A stretch of 64,000 bases of DNA from Adiantum capillus-veneris. Lineage: Eukaryota > Streptophyta > Polypodiopsida > Polypodiales > Pteridaceae. The translations under genes were made by a program, and so were the position numbers. Position 1 is the stretch's first letter. The number at the start of each line of letters is the position of its first letter. The stretch covers positions 149,242,793 through 149,306,792 of the forward strand of contig CM043958.1 of assembly GCA_014529385.2 (NCBI GenBank), written 5' to 3'. The notes under the pieces were generated by a model. The model was not told the DNA's origin. It did no database searches and worked only from the letters and a program-made list of their open reading frames with translations. Shown here piece after piece: positions 35,039 to 45,959 of the stretch.

Positions 35039-35965
35039 TGTTAGCAGCAAGCTAACTCGGATACTATTTCTCGGAGCTCTCATTGTAAAAACACTTATTA
35101 TTTTTTATAATTCGAGAATATTGTAACTCATATTTTTTGGATAAACCTTGTAATAGATGAGCCGGGGCTACAAGCTTCCAGGTTGTATCAACCTGTCATA
35201 TTACCTATCTTTAGTTAGAGCTCCCAAATTATTAGTTTTGACCACCAAAAACCTTGGCTAAGGTATAAAAGTCAATTTTTGTAAGTTATTATTAAGTTTT
35301 TGGATAAGGAAATACACAGCATGAGCTAACTGCGCTCACTTCTCTCCTTCTCGCGCTTCCTACTCCCTCTCCGGTTGTCACATTGCAATCGTGTTTGTTG
35401 CATTGCAACCGCAGGTAAGAGCTCTAAGTATTGACGTAAACACTTCATGATATTTTCTAGCTTTTGGTGTCGCCAACCCGCGGCCTAATTTCATCATAAG
35501 TAGGAATTTATACTTTAAAATAAAAAAACTAAGCATAGGCAGGATATCGAGGCATCATTGCTAAGCATTTAGGTGCATTGTGGGTTGAAAATGACTAGGT
35601 CAAAAATCCACTGCTGTTAATAATTACAATTTTTGCACCCGACCTAAAGTGGGATTTAAGACCATAAGCATGTGTGCTTAGGTCTTATAAACATGTCCTA
35701 GAAGTTTCATTACATTTGGATGTCATTTGATGTTGTAACGGATGTGATTTGTTTGTCAATGAGCGATTGACTTTTGGTGATTTCAATCACTTAAGTGTAG
35801 CTTGATTTAGATGCGAGTTGTTTTTTGTTTTCTGAGATATTGACAACCTCTTGTAGCCTCTATGCACTAGTCAAGTCAGCTTCGTCCAATGGATTGACAA
35901 TTTAATCGTGGTTCTCTCTAAATCTGCAATAAGATAGGATAGTGAGGTTAGACATACGTCCCACA
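35039..35965 (+). repeat. Gypsy-1 3' LTR
   Basis: 927 bp from TGTTAGCAGCAAGC to CATACGTCCCACA. It matches the inverted copy 39248-40151 end to end with roughly 5-7 % substitutions by eye plus indels. TATAAAA at 35264-35270 is the probable core promoter. A half-preserved palindrome motif (GTTAATAATTAC) lies near 35610. The very next base (35966) is gag interior, not host DNA. Confidence 0.93.
35264..35270 (+). promoter_or_regulatory. TATA box in gypsy-1 LTR
   Basis: GGTATAAAAGTC; the same box is kept in the 5' LTR copy (39923-39929, complement). Confidence 0.65.
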
Positions 35966-37270
35966 TCCGAGTTGCACAATCCCTAATAGACTCACCTTGT
36001 TTCTATTTAAAGCTGTAGATTTGAGCTATCGTATTGTGTTTGATCCCTGTCTTGGAACAAGCAACTACAAATACTTGAGCTAATGTGATCAAGTCCATGA
36101 TTGACCTTGAATATTTTGGAACCATGTTAATGCTTTAATGTCATTCCAAACCCCTCGAATTGAGTATGGAAATCGAATATGCGTTCTACTCTTAGCACTT
36201 GCTTAAAGCTTGCTAAGTGGTCGTATGGATCCCCTAATCCACTATATTTTCTGACCCATTTCTAAAAATCAGTTGGTCTGACGGGTCTATTTGGTTCAAC
36301 TCCCGGGCTCCTGGCAGTTGGGTCTTGTTCCGAGTCCTTCAAAGCAGTCTGTTGGAAATAGTGACTCATGTAGCCCTGGACTGGTCTTAGTGTCACCCAA
36401 TTTTCTTCGTGATGAGGTGGTTTTTGGTTTCTTAACATTACTCTCAGAAGATCTCTCACGGTGTTCATCTCTTGGAATAGTTTCTGGTCCTTGGCCCAAT
36501 ATCCAATCTCTTATGGAATACCCTTGATATTTGGTTTGTTCCACCTCCTCAGGAGTCATCATAACAAAGTTTTTGTTATAACAATCCCTAAACAGGTAGG
36601 TTGGTAGGTATGTTGATCCCTTATCCTTGATCTTGAAGATATACATGATCTTCATGGGCGTTAGTTGTCCTGATTTGGCATGCAAAGTCCACAGAAGATC
36701 TTTTACATTTCTATCTTCCCAACAATAGACTCCAATCCTAGGATTATCAGTACTAAATCATTTCAAAGGCTTCAAATCAACTTGATTGTATCCCTCGAAT
36801 TCTAAGGTTGGTGGTCTTTCTTTTGCGGCCATATCTAGAATTATGGTATTAACTTCTAACCCCTATTTGTCTATCACGTTAGGGTTTTCGGCTTGTAAAT
36901 ACTGAGTTCTGTTTCTATCTATGTACACTTTTCCTTGTTTGTTTGCCCTGATTTCTTCTTCGAACTCAATAACATGGTCATCAATGCAAATAGTGTACTC
37001 TTTGTTAGGATCCAGGTAATAAACCTGAGCTCCATGGTGAATAGTCTTATAAAAAGAGAGTATATGCTTATAGCGCATTGTCATTCCTATTTCTGAGTGA
37101 GTCAAATAAGAAGACATTTCAAATGTTGAATCAGAAAAAGTGTCTGAGACTTCTTCAAGAATAGTGTGCAAAGAATTTCCTTGATTCACACTTTCTTCGG
37201 TGGATACTCTACTGGAGGTTTCTCCAAGTATGCCCTGATTTCCTAGTACACGACCAGATCTAAGGTTCAT
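35966..37270 (-). pseudogene. Gypsy-1 gag, N-terminal half (inverted)
   Basis: On the minus strand: MNLRSGRVLGNQG (37270), a start typical of plant gypsy gag. Then acidic sequence, MTPEEVEQTKYQGYSIRDW (about 36550), and the Retrotrans_gag capsid segment: KWVRKYSGLGDPYDHLASFK, FEGFGMTLKALTWFQ and GESIRDCATR at the 35966 edge. Several stops. Its continuation QYIARCPGLE is at 21771 on the plus strand. Confidence 0.86.
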
Positions 37271-39224
37271 AAAGACTTGTGAAGCCCTGAATAGAGTACT
37301 TACCTTTGGATTGACTTGTTGTCAATTTCTTCCAAAAAAACTTGAGTTGATAGCAACCCATCAAGCTACTTATTCCTTGTCTGCAACCTGATTCGTGTAC
37401 AAATTTGATCAAGTTAGCTAATCTTTCACAAAGACAGTATAGTTTTTGCTAGCTATTATGATTGGTCTATGTGTATCATTGCAAATCGAACTAATTTAGT
37501 CAACAGTTGAGATTTTTAGATTCGACTTTGGCAAAAAATCAAAGGATCAATTTGCAACCTCGAAACTGACTGAACATGTACCAATTTGGATCCGATTAAA
37601 CCCAAAATTTCCCAGTGGCTTTGTATTATGCTAGTCTAATAATGTATAAGTTCAACAGTAAAAAATGGTATCTCTCTGTGGTAGTAGTAAATAATCACGA
37701 TTATTTACTTTTGTTAATGTTTTTTACTTTTTGGCTTGGTTTGCCAAGTATACAACCTGTCAAGGTCCTTGGTGACAAGTTTGGACAAAATCTGTTCAAG
37801 TTTATCAACTGTTTCGTGTCCGCAGACTCTGATTTCAAGAATCTAGCGTAAGTCTCACTTTTGTGCCAAATTTCACCAAAATTGATTTGTGTGGTCTACT
37901 TGATATGCTTGACCTTGTGGTATGCTCAAATGTGCAAGATTGTCAATTTTTGAAGCATATGTAAATAATCGCGATTATTTACTCCAACTATTTTTTTGCA
38001 AGTTTTTGCCCCAATTTTGACACAGATCTGTTAAGCACTTCAACTTAAGGTCTCTTAGCCAAGTTTCATCAAGTTTGGACAAGTTTTGGTCAAATGGTCA
38101 TTAGTTTTCTGTCCGTAGGCTGACTTTGCAAATTTGGTCACAATTTTCAATCCAATGATCCAAGTCTTACCAAATTTGGTTGGTGGGCTTATTACAACAT
38201 GGTAAAATCAGTGGTATGCTAACTTGGTCAAACAAGTTGAAAGTTGGGGCAGATGTAAATAATCGCGATTATTTACAACTGACAACTTTTTGCATCTTTT
38301 TGGTCGAGTGAGCATGTACACATGTCTATCACATCAATATAAGCCTATGAATCAAGTTTCATTGAGTTTGGACAATTTTTCCCCAATTTACACTCAAGTT
38401 TCAGAAAATCGGTACAAACTTTAGTTTTTACCCAATGTTTTGTCAGTTTGGTGATCCAAATCCAATGTGCCTTTACAAAAGTTGTTTGTGTACATGCAAT
38501 GAGTCATTGGTATCAACCTAGGTCAAATTTGGGCTGAAAGTAAATAATCGCGACTATTTACTTCAGGCTTAAAATGAACCATTTTTGTACTTTTTTCATG
38601 GAGAGTCTTTTCATGAGTTATTTTAAGCCTAGGAATCAAGTCAAAACTTAATTTGGCCTAAAATGTTAAGAAAAAGTAAATAATCTGCCTTTTTGCAAAC
38701 TCTTGAAATTTTTACTTCAAAGTGTCTTTGAGCTTACCCACTGGTTCATACAACTTTTAAGCATACTCTCCAATCGGATTGAGTGGTTTGGAGTCTTTTC
38801 GTGCTAATTCTAGCCATAGACCTGAAATTCTACAACTTCAAATAACAACTCACAATGATTCTTTCGTAGAGAGCAATGTTTTGAAATCCACCTCGGATCC
38901 TACTTACCCTACTCCTAGGTTCTCATGCAATGGGGTTGTGGAAAGTGTTCACAAACACTCGTTTTCTTGTTTTTTATGGTTTCTTGAGCCTTGATCTTAA
39001 GTCTTGCCTCGTCTATCAATCATTCTCAAAATCCTAATCTAGTTCTACAATCCTAAAGGCACTCAGCAAGTATAACTTACCTCCATGCTATCTCTACACG
39101 GCAAAAGACGACAATCTTAAGCTATGCGGTTTCTAAAAAGAAAGTTTTTACTCTAAGAGATCCTAGAGGAAGTTAAAGGATAACTTCACAAAATGCTCGT
39201 GTTTTTCTCTAGTTTAGGTCTCTT
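37271..39224 (-). other. Gypsy-1 5' leader with palindrome array 2 (inverted)
   Basis: A 1.95-kb non-coding leader between primer site and gag. It is rich in TTTGGTCAAAT/CAAGTTT-type words and holds four full palindromes and one partial one. Confidence 0.75.
37687..38690 (-). repeat. Palindrome array 2 (four sites plus one partial)
   Basis: GTAAATAATCACGATTATTT-type sites at 37687-37708, 37961-37982, 38255-38276 and 38540-38561, with a truncated one at 38676. Spacings are 274, 294, 285 and 136 bp. The sites at 37961 and 38255 are perfect. Variant sites differ by one base in the CGCG centre or an arm. Confidence 0.93.
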
Positions 39225-39247
39225 CAATCCCCGGTAGCAGCGCCAAA
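39225..39247 (-). other. Gypsy-1 primer-binding site
   Basis: Minus strand TTTGGCGCTGCTACCGGGGA adjoins the end of the 5' LTR (CGTCCCACA). Compared with the TGGCGCCGTTGCCGGGGA site of Tat/Athila elements (tRNA-Asp) it has a few differences. Confidence 0.85.
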
Positions 39248-40151
39248 TGTGGGACGTGTGTCTAACCTCACTATCCTATCTTATTGCAAATTTAGCGAGA
39301 ACCACAATTAAATTGTCAATTTATGGGACGAAACTGACTCGACTAGTGTATAGAGGCTACAAGAGATTGTCAATCTCTTGGAAAACAACAAACAACTCGC
39401 ATCTAACTCAAGCTACACCAAAAGCCAATCGCTCATCGGCAAACAAATCACATCTGTTACAGCATCAAATGACATCCAAACGTAACAAAACTTTTAGGAA
39501 ATGTTTATAAGACCTAAGCGCACATGCTTATGTTCTCAAATTCCACTTTAGGTCAGGTGCCAAAATCACGATTATTAACAGCAATGGATTTTTGACATAG
39601 TCATTTTCAACCCAGGATGCACCTAAATGCTTAGCAATGATGCCCCTACACGGCCTATGCTTACTTTTTTATTTTAAAGTGTAAATTCCCACTTATGATG
39701 AAATTAGGTCACGGGTCGGCGACGCCAGAAGCTACAAAATACTGTGAAGTGTTTACGTCAATACTTAGAGATCTTACATGCGATTGCAATGCAACAAACG
39801 CGACTGCAATGTGACAACCGGAGAGGGAGTAGGAAGCGTGAGAAGGAGATAAGTGAGCGCCATTAGCTCACGCTGTGTATTTCCTTATCCCAAAAACTTA
39901 ATAATAACTTACAAAAATTGGCTTTTATACCTTAGCCAAGGTTTTTGGTGGTCAAAACTAATAATTTGGGAGCTCTAATTAAAGATAGGTAATGACAGGT
40001 TGATACAATCCGGAAGCTTGTAGCCCGGCTCATCTATTACAAGGTTTATCCGAACAATAGGAGTTACAATATTCTCGATTTATTAAAAATAATAAGTGTT
40101 TTTACAATGAGAGCTCCGAAAAATAGTATCCAAGTTAGCTTGCTGCTAACA
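39248..40151 (-). repeat. Gypsy-1 5' LTR (inverted)
   Basis: 904 bp. Minus-strand start TGTTAGCAGCAAGC at 40151 abuts copia-1 LTR sequence TAGGG (40152); the end TGTGGGACG (plus strand) is at 39248. It contains a palindrome-like AATCACGATTATTAAC at 39564-39579. Confidence 0.92.
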
Positions 40152-40265
40152 TAGGGCTATCTATCTTTCCATTTCACACTAAGTAATACACTCTCTATTG
40201 TGTGCCTTGATCTTCCTTCATCTTCTCCAAGCTATGTGCATTTCTCTGCAACCCTAATTCCAACA
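40152..40265 (+). repeat. Copia-1 5' LTR, right half
   Basis: TAGGGCTATCTATC... to CCAACA, aligned to 46072-46185 of the 3' LTR with five substitutions visible. Confidence 0.93.
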
Positions 40266-40282
40266 ATTGGTATCAGAGCATG
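40266..40282 (+). other. Copia-1 primer-binding site
   Basis: ATTGGTATCAGAGCATG follows the LTR end CCAACA directly; TGGTATCAGAGC is complementary to the 3' end of initiator Met-tRNA. Confidence 0.95.
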
Positions 40283-40626
40283 TTGCTTCCTCCTGGGCTT
40301 AGTTGCCAGAAGCTCCAGCACACGCCTATTCATTTTCTTTGATTTTAGTGAGCTTTGGTGAGCGTTCAGAGGTTGACAAAAATTTTGGGTATGCTCGTAG
40401 AGCTCAATCTACTCAGATTTTTTATTCGGGCTCATTTCGGCCTCCGTTTCCACTACAGGCAGTATTGCACAGGCTTTTTCGTCATTTTGTGCAAAATTTT
40501 TGTCATTGCCTTTTTTTGCATAACAGGTGCCTTACAATCTTCTACGGTTTGTGATATATAGCATGTGTTGTATCTGCTTCGTTTCTCCTCTTTTTAACAG
40601 TTTTCACATCAGGTGCAGCATTTACC

Positions 40627-41530
40627 ATGGCTCACAACAACACAGATGCGTTCAAGATGTTTGTTGCTCAGGACAGATTGGATGGGGACAATTACCCTAT
40701 GTGGGCTTACATGATGCAACATGTTCTTGTGTCAAAGGGCGTCTAGAATATTGTGCAGGGCATTGATGTACGTCCTGGTTATGAGGATGTAGGCGATGTT
40801 GAGGATATGGTAGGTCTTGTTGCAACGATTGCTGCTATTACAATTGTTTTGCCTACAGCAGAACAATCTCATAGGGACATAAAGGATGTGCAGGCTCATG
40901 CATTGATTGTGTTGTCTGTGAAGCGCACCATTGTTCCGCACATTCGTTCAGAAAAATCTGCAAAACATGCTTGGGATATTTTGGCTGGTCTTTATGCAAG
41001 TCACAATGAGGCTAAAATTGCTTTGCTGCGTAAAGAGCTGGAGTAGAAGATTATGCATGAGGAGGATGATATGGACACTTTCCTTACTGGTGTCAAGGAT
41101 ATCAATGACAACTTATTTCTGCAGGTGAATTCATTTCAGATAGTTCCCTTGTGCACACTGTTCTTGATGCCTTACTGGATTCTTACCAGACTTTTGCTAG
41201 TTATACTTGGAGACTCATGACCCAAGGAAATCATGAAGTTGTCAAGTTTGATGCATTATGCACATTGCTGTTGCAAGAGTCACTTTCTAGAAAAAAACAA
41301 GACTAGACGGCATGCAGTTGAATAGGCTTTTATTACTTCTAAAAGAAAGGGTGGTAACAGCAATGCAACCACTTCTTATGGTTCAACTGCGAGTGGCAAA
41401 ACTTCTATTCCCAATGCTTCAGCTGGCAACACTTTGTCTAGAAATTCTGGTGATAAGGGCAAAAAGAAGATGTGTTGCCATTATTGTAAAGCTAATGATC
41501 ACTTGATCAAGCAGTGTCCTAAGTTGAAGG
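40627..41530 (+). pseudogene. Copia-1 gag
   Basis: MAHNNTDAFKMFVAQDRLDG (40627) and NYPMWAYMMQHVL, the usual copia gag N-terminus. Then KDVQAHALIVLSVKRTIVPHI and AWDILAGLYASHNEAK, and a complete zinc knuckle CHYCKANDHLIKQC (about 41475-41520). Stops at 40744 and 41044 and a frameshift near 41120 break it. Confidence 0.9.
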
Positions 41531-43213
41531 CCAAAGAGGCTAAGAAGAAAGAGGGTGGTTCCATTGCAAATGGTGGTTCCACTACAAATGCAGCTATTGT
41601 TGAGTCTTCTGTGAAAGGAGACTGTGATGCTGATGTTGATGCTGAATGGGCTTTTAATTTACAGTGCACTTACAATCCTGCTATCCATGATGCATGCATG
41701 TTAGTTGCTAAAGATTCACATGTGTGGAATTTCGATAGTGGTGCTACAAAGCACATTACCTCACATCATGAATTGTTCACCTCTCTTTAGTCTATCCCTC
41801 ATGGGAATTTAGTCACTTGTGCCAACAATGCCTCTTATCCGGTTCACGGGGCTGGAAAGATTATGCTTACAGCTACAAATGTCAGTTCTTTCATACTTGT
41901 TGATGCACTTTATGTACCTAGGATCAAGAAGAATCTTTTGTCTGTATCTATACTTGCTAGACTTGGACTTGTAGTCAAATTTGTGGATGACAGATGTATA
42001 GTTCATGATCTCAGTTTTGGTGTTGAAATTGTTGCATCTAGCATATTATGTTGTGGGCTATATAAGATCACTTTTTATGACAAGTGTGGGCAGAATTTTG
42101 CAAATGCAGTTGTGGATTCTAAGGCTATTTCAGATGCAAAACTTTGGCATGCACGTTTTGGGCAACTGAATTTTGCCAGTTTGCTGCGTTTGCAGAAATC
42201 TGATATGGTTGCTTCTTTGCCGCCTCTTGAAGCACTTGTCAAACATGTTTGTGAAGACTGTATTTTGGGTAAGATGCAGCGTCAAAGTTTCCAAAGGATG
42301 GTTAAGTTGCAGGTTGCAACTTGTGCATAGTGATATTTGTGGGCCCATACAAACTCCGTCCTTGGGCAATTACCTTTACTTTGTGACTTTCATTGATGAT
42401 TACTCCAGGCATGCATGGGTATTTCCGCTTAAAGTGAAGTCCAAAGTTTTTATGTGCTTCAAACAATATCTGGCTATGGCTGAAAATGTATCGAAATGTA
42501 CTATGGGCATCCTCCTTTCCGATCGAGGGGGGGAGTATATGTCTCATGAATTTAATGCATTTTTTGCTACTTGTGGGATAAAACACCAATATACAGTGTC
42601 TTATACACCTCAGTAAAATGGTGTTGCTGAGAGAAAAAATAGGTCACTTACGGAAAGGCACAATGTATGGTCAAAAGTCAAGCTTTGCCGCATTCTTTTT
42701 GGCTTGAGGCCATCATGTGTGCCACTTATGTACTTAACAGTTGTCCTACAAAAGCTTTGTAGTCTATTACTCCATATGAAGCATGGCATGATAGAAAGCC
42801 TTGTATTGATCACATGCGTGTTTTTGGATGTTTGGCATATGCTTTGGTGCACAAACATAGCGTAGAAATACGAATGATAAGGCTATCAAATGTATTTTTG
42901 TTGGTTATAGTGTTGAAAGCAAAGGTTACAGGTTGTATCATCCACAAACAAAGTGTATTTTGGTTTCACGGGATGTAGTGTTTGTGGAAGATTCTTTTTA
43001 GCCCTTGTTGTCATGTACTAGAGACAGTAATGTAAGCTCACAGGACATTTATGACACTTTGTTGCCTCTTTTCAGTGGTGAAAGTTTGAATGTAAATTCC
43101 AATGAGGAAAATGTAACGCCTATGGGGGTTTCCAAAAATGTTACAGATCGGCCTATTACTGATGCAGATGTACATGATATACTTGATGAGGAAAGGGCTG
43201 AAAATGAGAAGGT
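41531..43213 (+). pseudogene. Copia-1 protease-integrase region, copy 1
   Basis: VWNFDSGATKHITSHHELF (protease, DSG), YVPRIKKNLLSVS, KLWHARFGQLNFASLL and CEDCILGKMQ (pre-integrase). Then QLVHSDICGPIQTPSLGNYL, LSDRGGEY (second Asp), NGVAERKN and ACLAYALV-type C-terminus with frameshifts. From 41683 onward it is duplicated at 43214. Confidence 0.9.
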
Positions 43214-44692
43214 ATCCATGATGCATGCATGTCAATTGCTGCAGATTCACATGTGTGGTATTTTGACAGTGGTGCTACAAAGCACATTACCTCACATCGT
43301 GAATTGTTCACCTCTCTCGAGTCTATCCCTCACGGGAATTCAGTCACTTGTGCCAACAATACCTCTTATCCGGTTCAGGGAGTTGGAAAGATTGTGCTTA
43401 CTACTACAAATGGCAGTTCTTTCACACTTGGTGATGCACTTTATGTACTTGGGATCAAGAAGAATCTTTTGTCTCTATCTGCACTTGCTAGACTTGGACT
43501 TATAGTCAAATTTGTGGATGATAGATGTACAGTCGATGATCTCAATTTCGGTGATGAAATTGTTGCATCTGGGCTTTTGTGCCATGGGCTGTATAAGCTC
43601 ATTTTGTATGACAAGTGTGGACAAAATTTTGCAAATGCAGTTGCAGATTCAAGGGCTATTTCAAATGCAAAACTTTGGCATGCACATTTTGGTCATCTGA
43701 ATTTTGCCAGTTTGCTGCATTTGCAAAAATCTAATATGGTTGCTTCTTTGCCGCCTCTTGAAGCACCTGTCAAACATGTTTGTGAAGGCTGTATTTTGGG
43801 TAAGATGCAGCGTTCGAAGTTTCCAAAGGATTGTTCAGTTAGGGCCACATGTAGGTTGCAACTTGTGCATAGTGATGTTTGTGGGCCCATGCAAACTCCG
43901 TCCTTGGGCAATTACCTTTACTTTGTGACTTTCATTGATGATTACTCCAAGCATGCATGGATATTTCCGCTTAAAGCATAGTCCGAAGTTTTTATGTGCT
44001 TCAAACAATTTTTTGCTATGGCTAAAAATGTCTCGAAATGTACTATGGGCACCCTCTGTTCTGATCGAGGGGGGAGTATATGTCTCATGAATTTAATGCA
44101 TTTCTAGCTAGTCGTGGCATAAAACACCAATGTACAGTACCTTATACACCTCATCCAAATGGTGTTGCTGAGAAGAAAAACATGTCACACTTACGGAATT
44201 AGCACAATGTATGGTTAAAAGTCAAGCTTTTCTGCATTCTTTTTGGCTTGAGGCCATCATGTGTGCCACTTATGTACTAAACAGGTGTCCTACAAAAGCT
44301 TTGCAATCTATTACTCCATATGAAGCATGGCATGATAGAAAGCCTTCTATTGAGCACATGCATGTTTTTGGATGTTTGGCATATGCTTTGGTGCCACAAA
44401 CATAACGCAAAAAAATGGATGATAAGGCTGTCAAATGTATTTTTGTTGGCTATACTACTGAAAGCAAAGGTTACAGGTTGTATCATTTGCAAACAAAGCG
44501 TATTCTGGTTTCACAAGATGTAGCGTTTGTGGAAGATTCTGTTCAGCCCTTGCTGTCATGTACTAGAGACAATAATGTAAGCTCACATGACATTTATGAC
44601 ACTTTGTTGTGCCTCTTTTCAATAGTGGAAATACGAATGTAAATTCCAATGAGGCAAATGTACAGCCTATGGGTGTTTCTAAAAATGTTACA
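43214..44692 (+). repeat. Copia-1 protease-integrase region, tandem copy 2
   Basis: Repeats 41683-43213 in direct orientation. The junction falls at ATCCATGATGCATGCATG, present at both copy starts. It contains VWYFDSGATKHIT, GIKKNLLSLSAL, LWHAHFGHLNFASLL, CEGCILGKMQRSKF and the integrase core with frameshifts at about 44070 and 44190. Copy 2 is less damaged through the protease and pre-integrase part (250 codons open, 43229-43981). Confidence 0.9.
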
Positions 44693-45000
44693 GTCCAAAG
44701 TTTTTATGTGCTTCAAACAATTTCTGGCTATGGCTAAAAATGTCTCGAAATGTACCATGGGCACCCCCGTTCCGATCGAGGGGGGGGAGTAAATGTCTCA
44801 TGAATTTAATGCATTTTTGGCTAGTCATGGGATAAAACACCAATGTACAGTGCCTTATACACCTCAGCAAAATGGTGTTGCTGAGAGGAAAAACAGGTCA
44901 CTTACGAAAATCCCACAATGCATGGTCAAAAGTCAAGCTTTACCGCATTCTTTTTGGCTTGAGGCCATCATGGCCACTTATGTACTAAACAAGTGTCCTG
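44693..45000 (+). repeat. Copia-1 integrase fragment, partial copy 3
   Basis: Repeats about 42430-42735 (from GTCCAAAGTTTTTATGTG to ACTTATGTACTAAAC), covering the integrase catalytic Asp and Glu motifs. It joins the preceding copy within ACAGTCCAAAG. Confidence 0.88.
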
Positions 45001-45636
45001 TCCAACCAAAATGAGCAAAAGTCTCTTCATAATCTATGCCTTTTTGCTGTGAAGAACCCTTTGCAACAAGTCGAGCCTTATGGCAATCGATCTCACCATG
45101 CGGCTTGCATTTCAACTTGTAAACCCACTTCGTACCAATGGCCTTTTTCCCAGGAGGAAAATCACATAAAGTCCATATGTCATTTTCTATAACTCCATCA
45201 TATTCTGATTGCATGGGAGCCATCCAATTTTTTGAATTATGTGCTTCATCAAAAGACAGAGATTCCTCAGCATCATGTAAGCAAGACACAGCCAAAGCAT
45301 AACAATCTGAATGGCGAGAGCGTGAACGAGTACGACTAGACAAAGGTGCATCCAATTTACTGTCACGCAATGTATACACCATCCATTTTGGCATACTTGT
45401 AGCCTACTCATTTTCAGCCCTATCCACATCAAGTACATCATGTACATGTGCATCAGTAATAGGCTAATATGTAACATTTTCAAAAACCCCCATAGGCTGT
45501 ACATTTGCCTCATTGGAATTTACATTCGTATTTCCACCACTGAAAAGAGGCAACAAAGTGTCATAAATGTCATGTGAGCTTACAAATCTGTCTCTAGTAC
45601 ATGACAGCAAGGGCTAAACAGAATCTTCCACAAACA
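45001..45636 (-). pseudogene. Copia-1 inverted integrase-RT segment
   Basis: Minus strand from 45636: GTGTTTGTGGAAGATTCTG and CATGTACTAGAGACA repeat the integrase tail seen at 44525. Then MPKWMVYTLRDSKLDAPLSS, MAPMQSEYDGVIENDIW, GTKWVYKLKCKPHGE and ARLVAKGSSQQKGIDYEETF, the N-terminal part of copia RT. It stops before the catalytic motifs. Confidence 0.88.
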
Positions 45637-45885
45637 CTGCCAACACTATCTACTCTGACAGTCAGAGCACATTGGCAGTTGCAAGGAGCCCAGTTTTTCA
45701 TGCTCGCACAAAGCACATTGAGGTGCATTACCACTATGTCAGGGAGAGGCTCTCAGCAGGAGAGATCAGCTTGGCTTATGTGCCAACATAGGACAACCTT
45801 GCAGATCTTTTCACAAAGGCATTGTCTCGTGAGAAGCTCAAAGCTTTCCACAAAGCTTTGGGCTTACTCCCCTTTGTGAATTGAT
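45637..45885 (+). pseudogene. Copia-1 RNase H C-terminus
   Basis: [21 protein letters not shown] (after one frameshift) and [20 protein letters not shown], one stop in the [15 protein letters not shown] segment, ending at TGA 45883. The RT palm and first half of RNase H are missing. Confidence 0.88.
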
Positions 45886-45948
45886 CGTGTCCTCAGGGCA
45901 TGGCACTTCCCTTTACTCATGTGCCAGCTCTTGTTCACCGCATCACTC

Positions 45949-45959
45949 CAAGGGGGATT
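45949..45959 (+). other. Copia-1 polypurine tract
   Basis: AAGGGGGATT immediately before the 3' LTR start TGTTACC. Confidence 0.9.

Larger units (their letters stand above)
21771..40151. mobile_element. Gypsy-1, large Tat/Athila-like Ty3/gypsy element with internal inversion
   Basis: 18.4 kb inside the copia-1 LTR. 21771-35965 is plus-oriented: C-terminal half of gag, protease, RT, RNase H, integrase, accessory region, polypurine tract, 3' LTR. 35966-40151 is minus-oriented: N-terminal half of gag, leader, primer site, 5' LTR. The two gag halves would join in order (IRDCATR followed by QYIARCPG). Integrase follows RNase H, the Ty3/gypsy order, and there is no chromodomain. The primer site TGGCGCTGCTACCGGGGA resembles the tRNA-Asp-type site of Tat/Athila elements, and the great length and extra open region also fit Tat. 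The coding region is full of stops and frameshifts. Confidence 0.88.

Noticed and set aside
31101-38690. CRISPR-like array (short palindromic repeats at regular spacing)
   Set aside because: Spacers are about 265 bp, far too long; the DNA is plant nuclear and the repeats lie inside a retrotransposon with no cas genes.
35966-40151. A second, independent gypsy element in minus orientation
   Set aside because: It has only a 5' LTR, leader and the N-terminal part of gag, and stops exactly where the plus-oriented part of gypsy-1 begins in gag; one rearranged element needs fewer events.
40266-40282. tRNA gene fragment
   Set aside because: The match to initiator Met-tRNA is the retroelement primer-binding site, complementary to the tRNA end, without a tRNA body. 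The same holds for 18943, 39225 and 51649.
43038-43250. Minus-strand frames within copia-1 and gypsy-1
   Set aside because: They are antisense shadows of recognised pol domains with no motif of their own.
45001-45394. A separate minus-strand copia insertion
   Set aside because: No LTR, primer site or target duplication at its edges; it matches copia-1's own integrase tail and RT start, so an internal inversion explains it.
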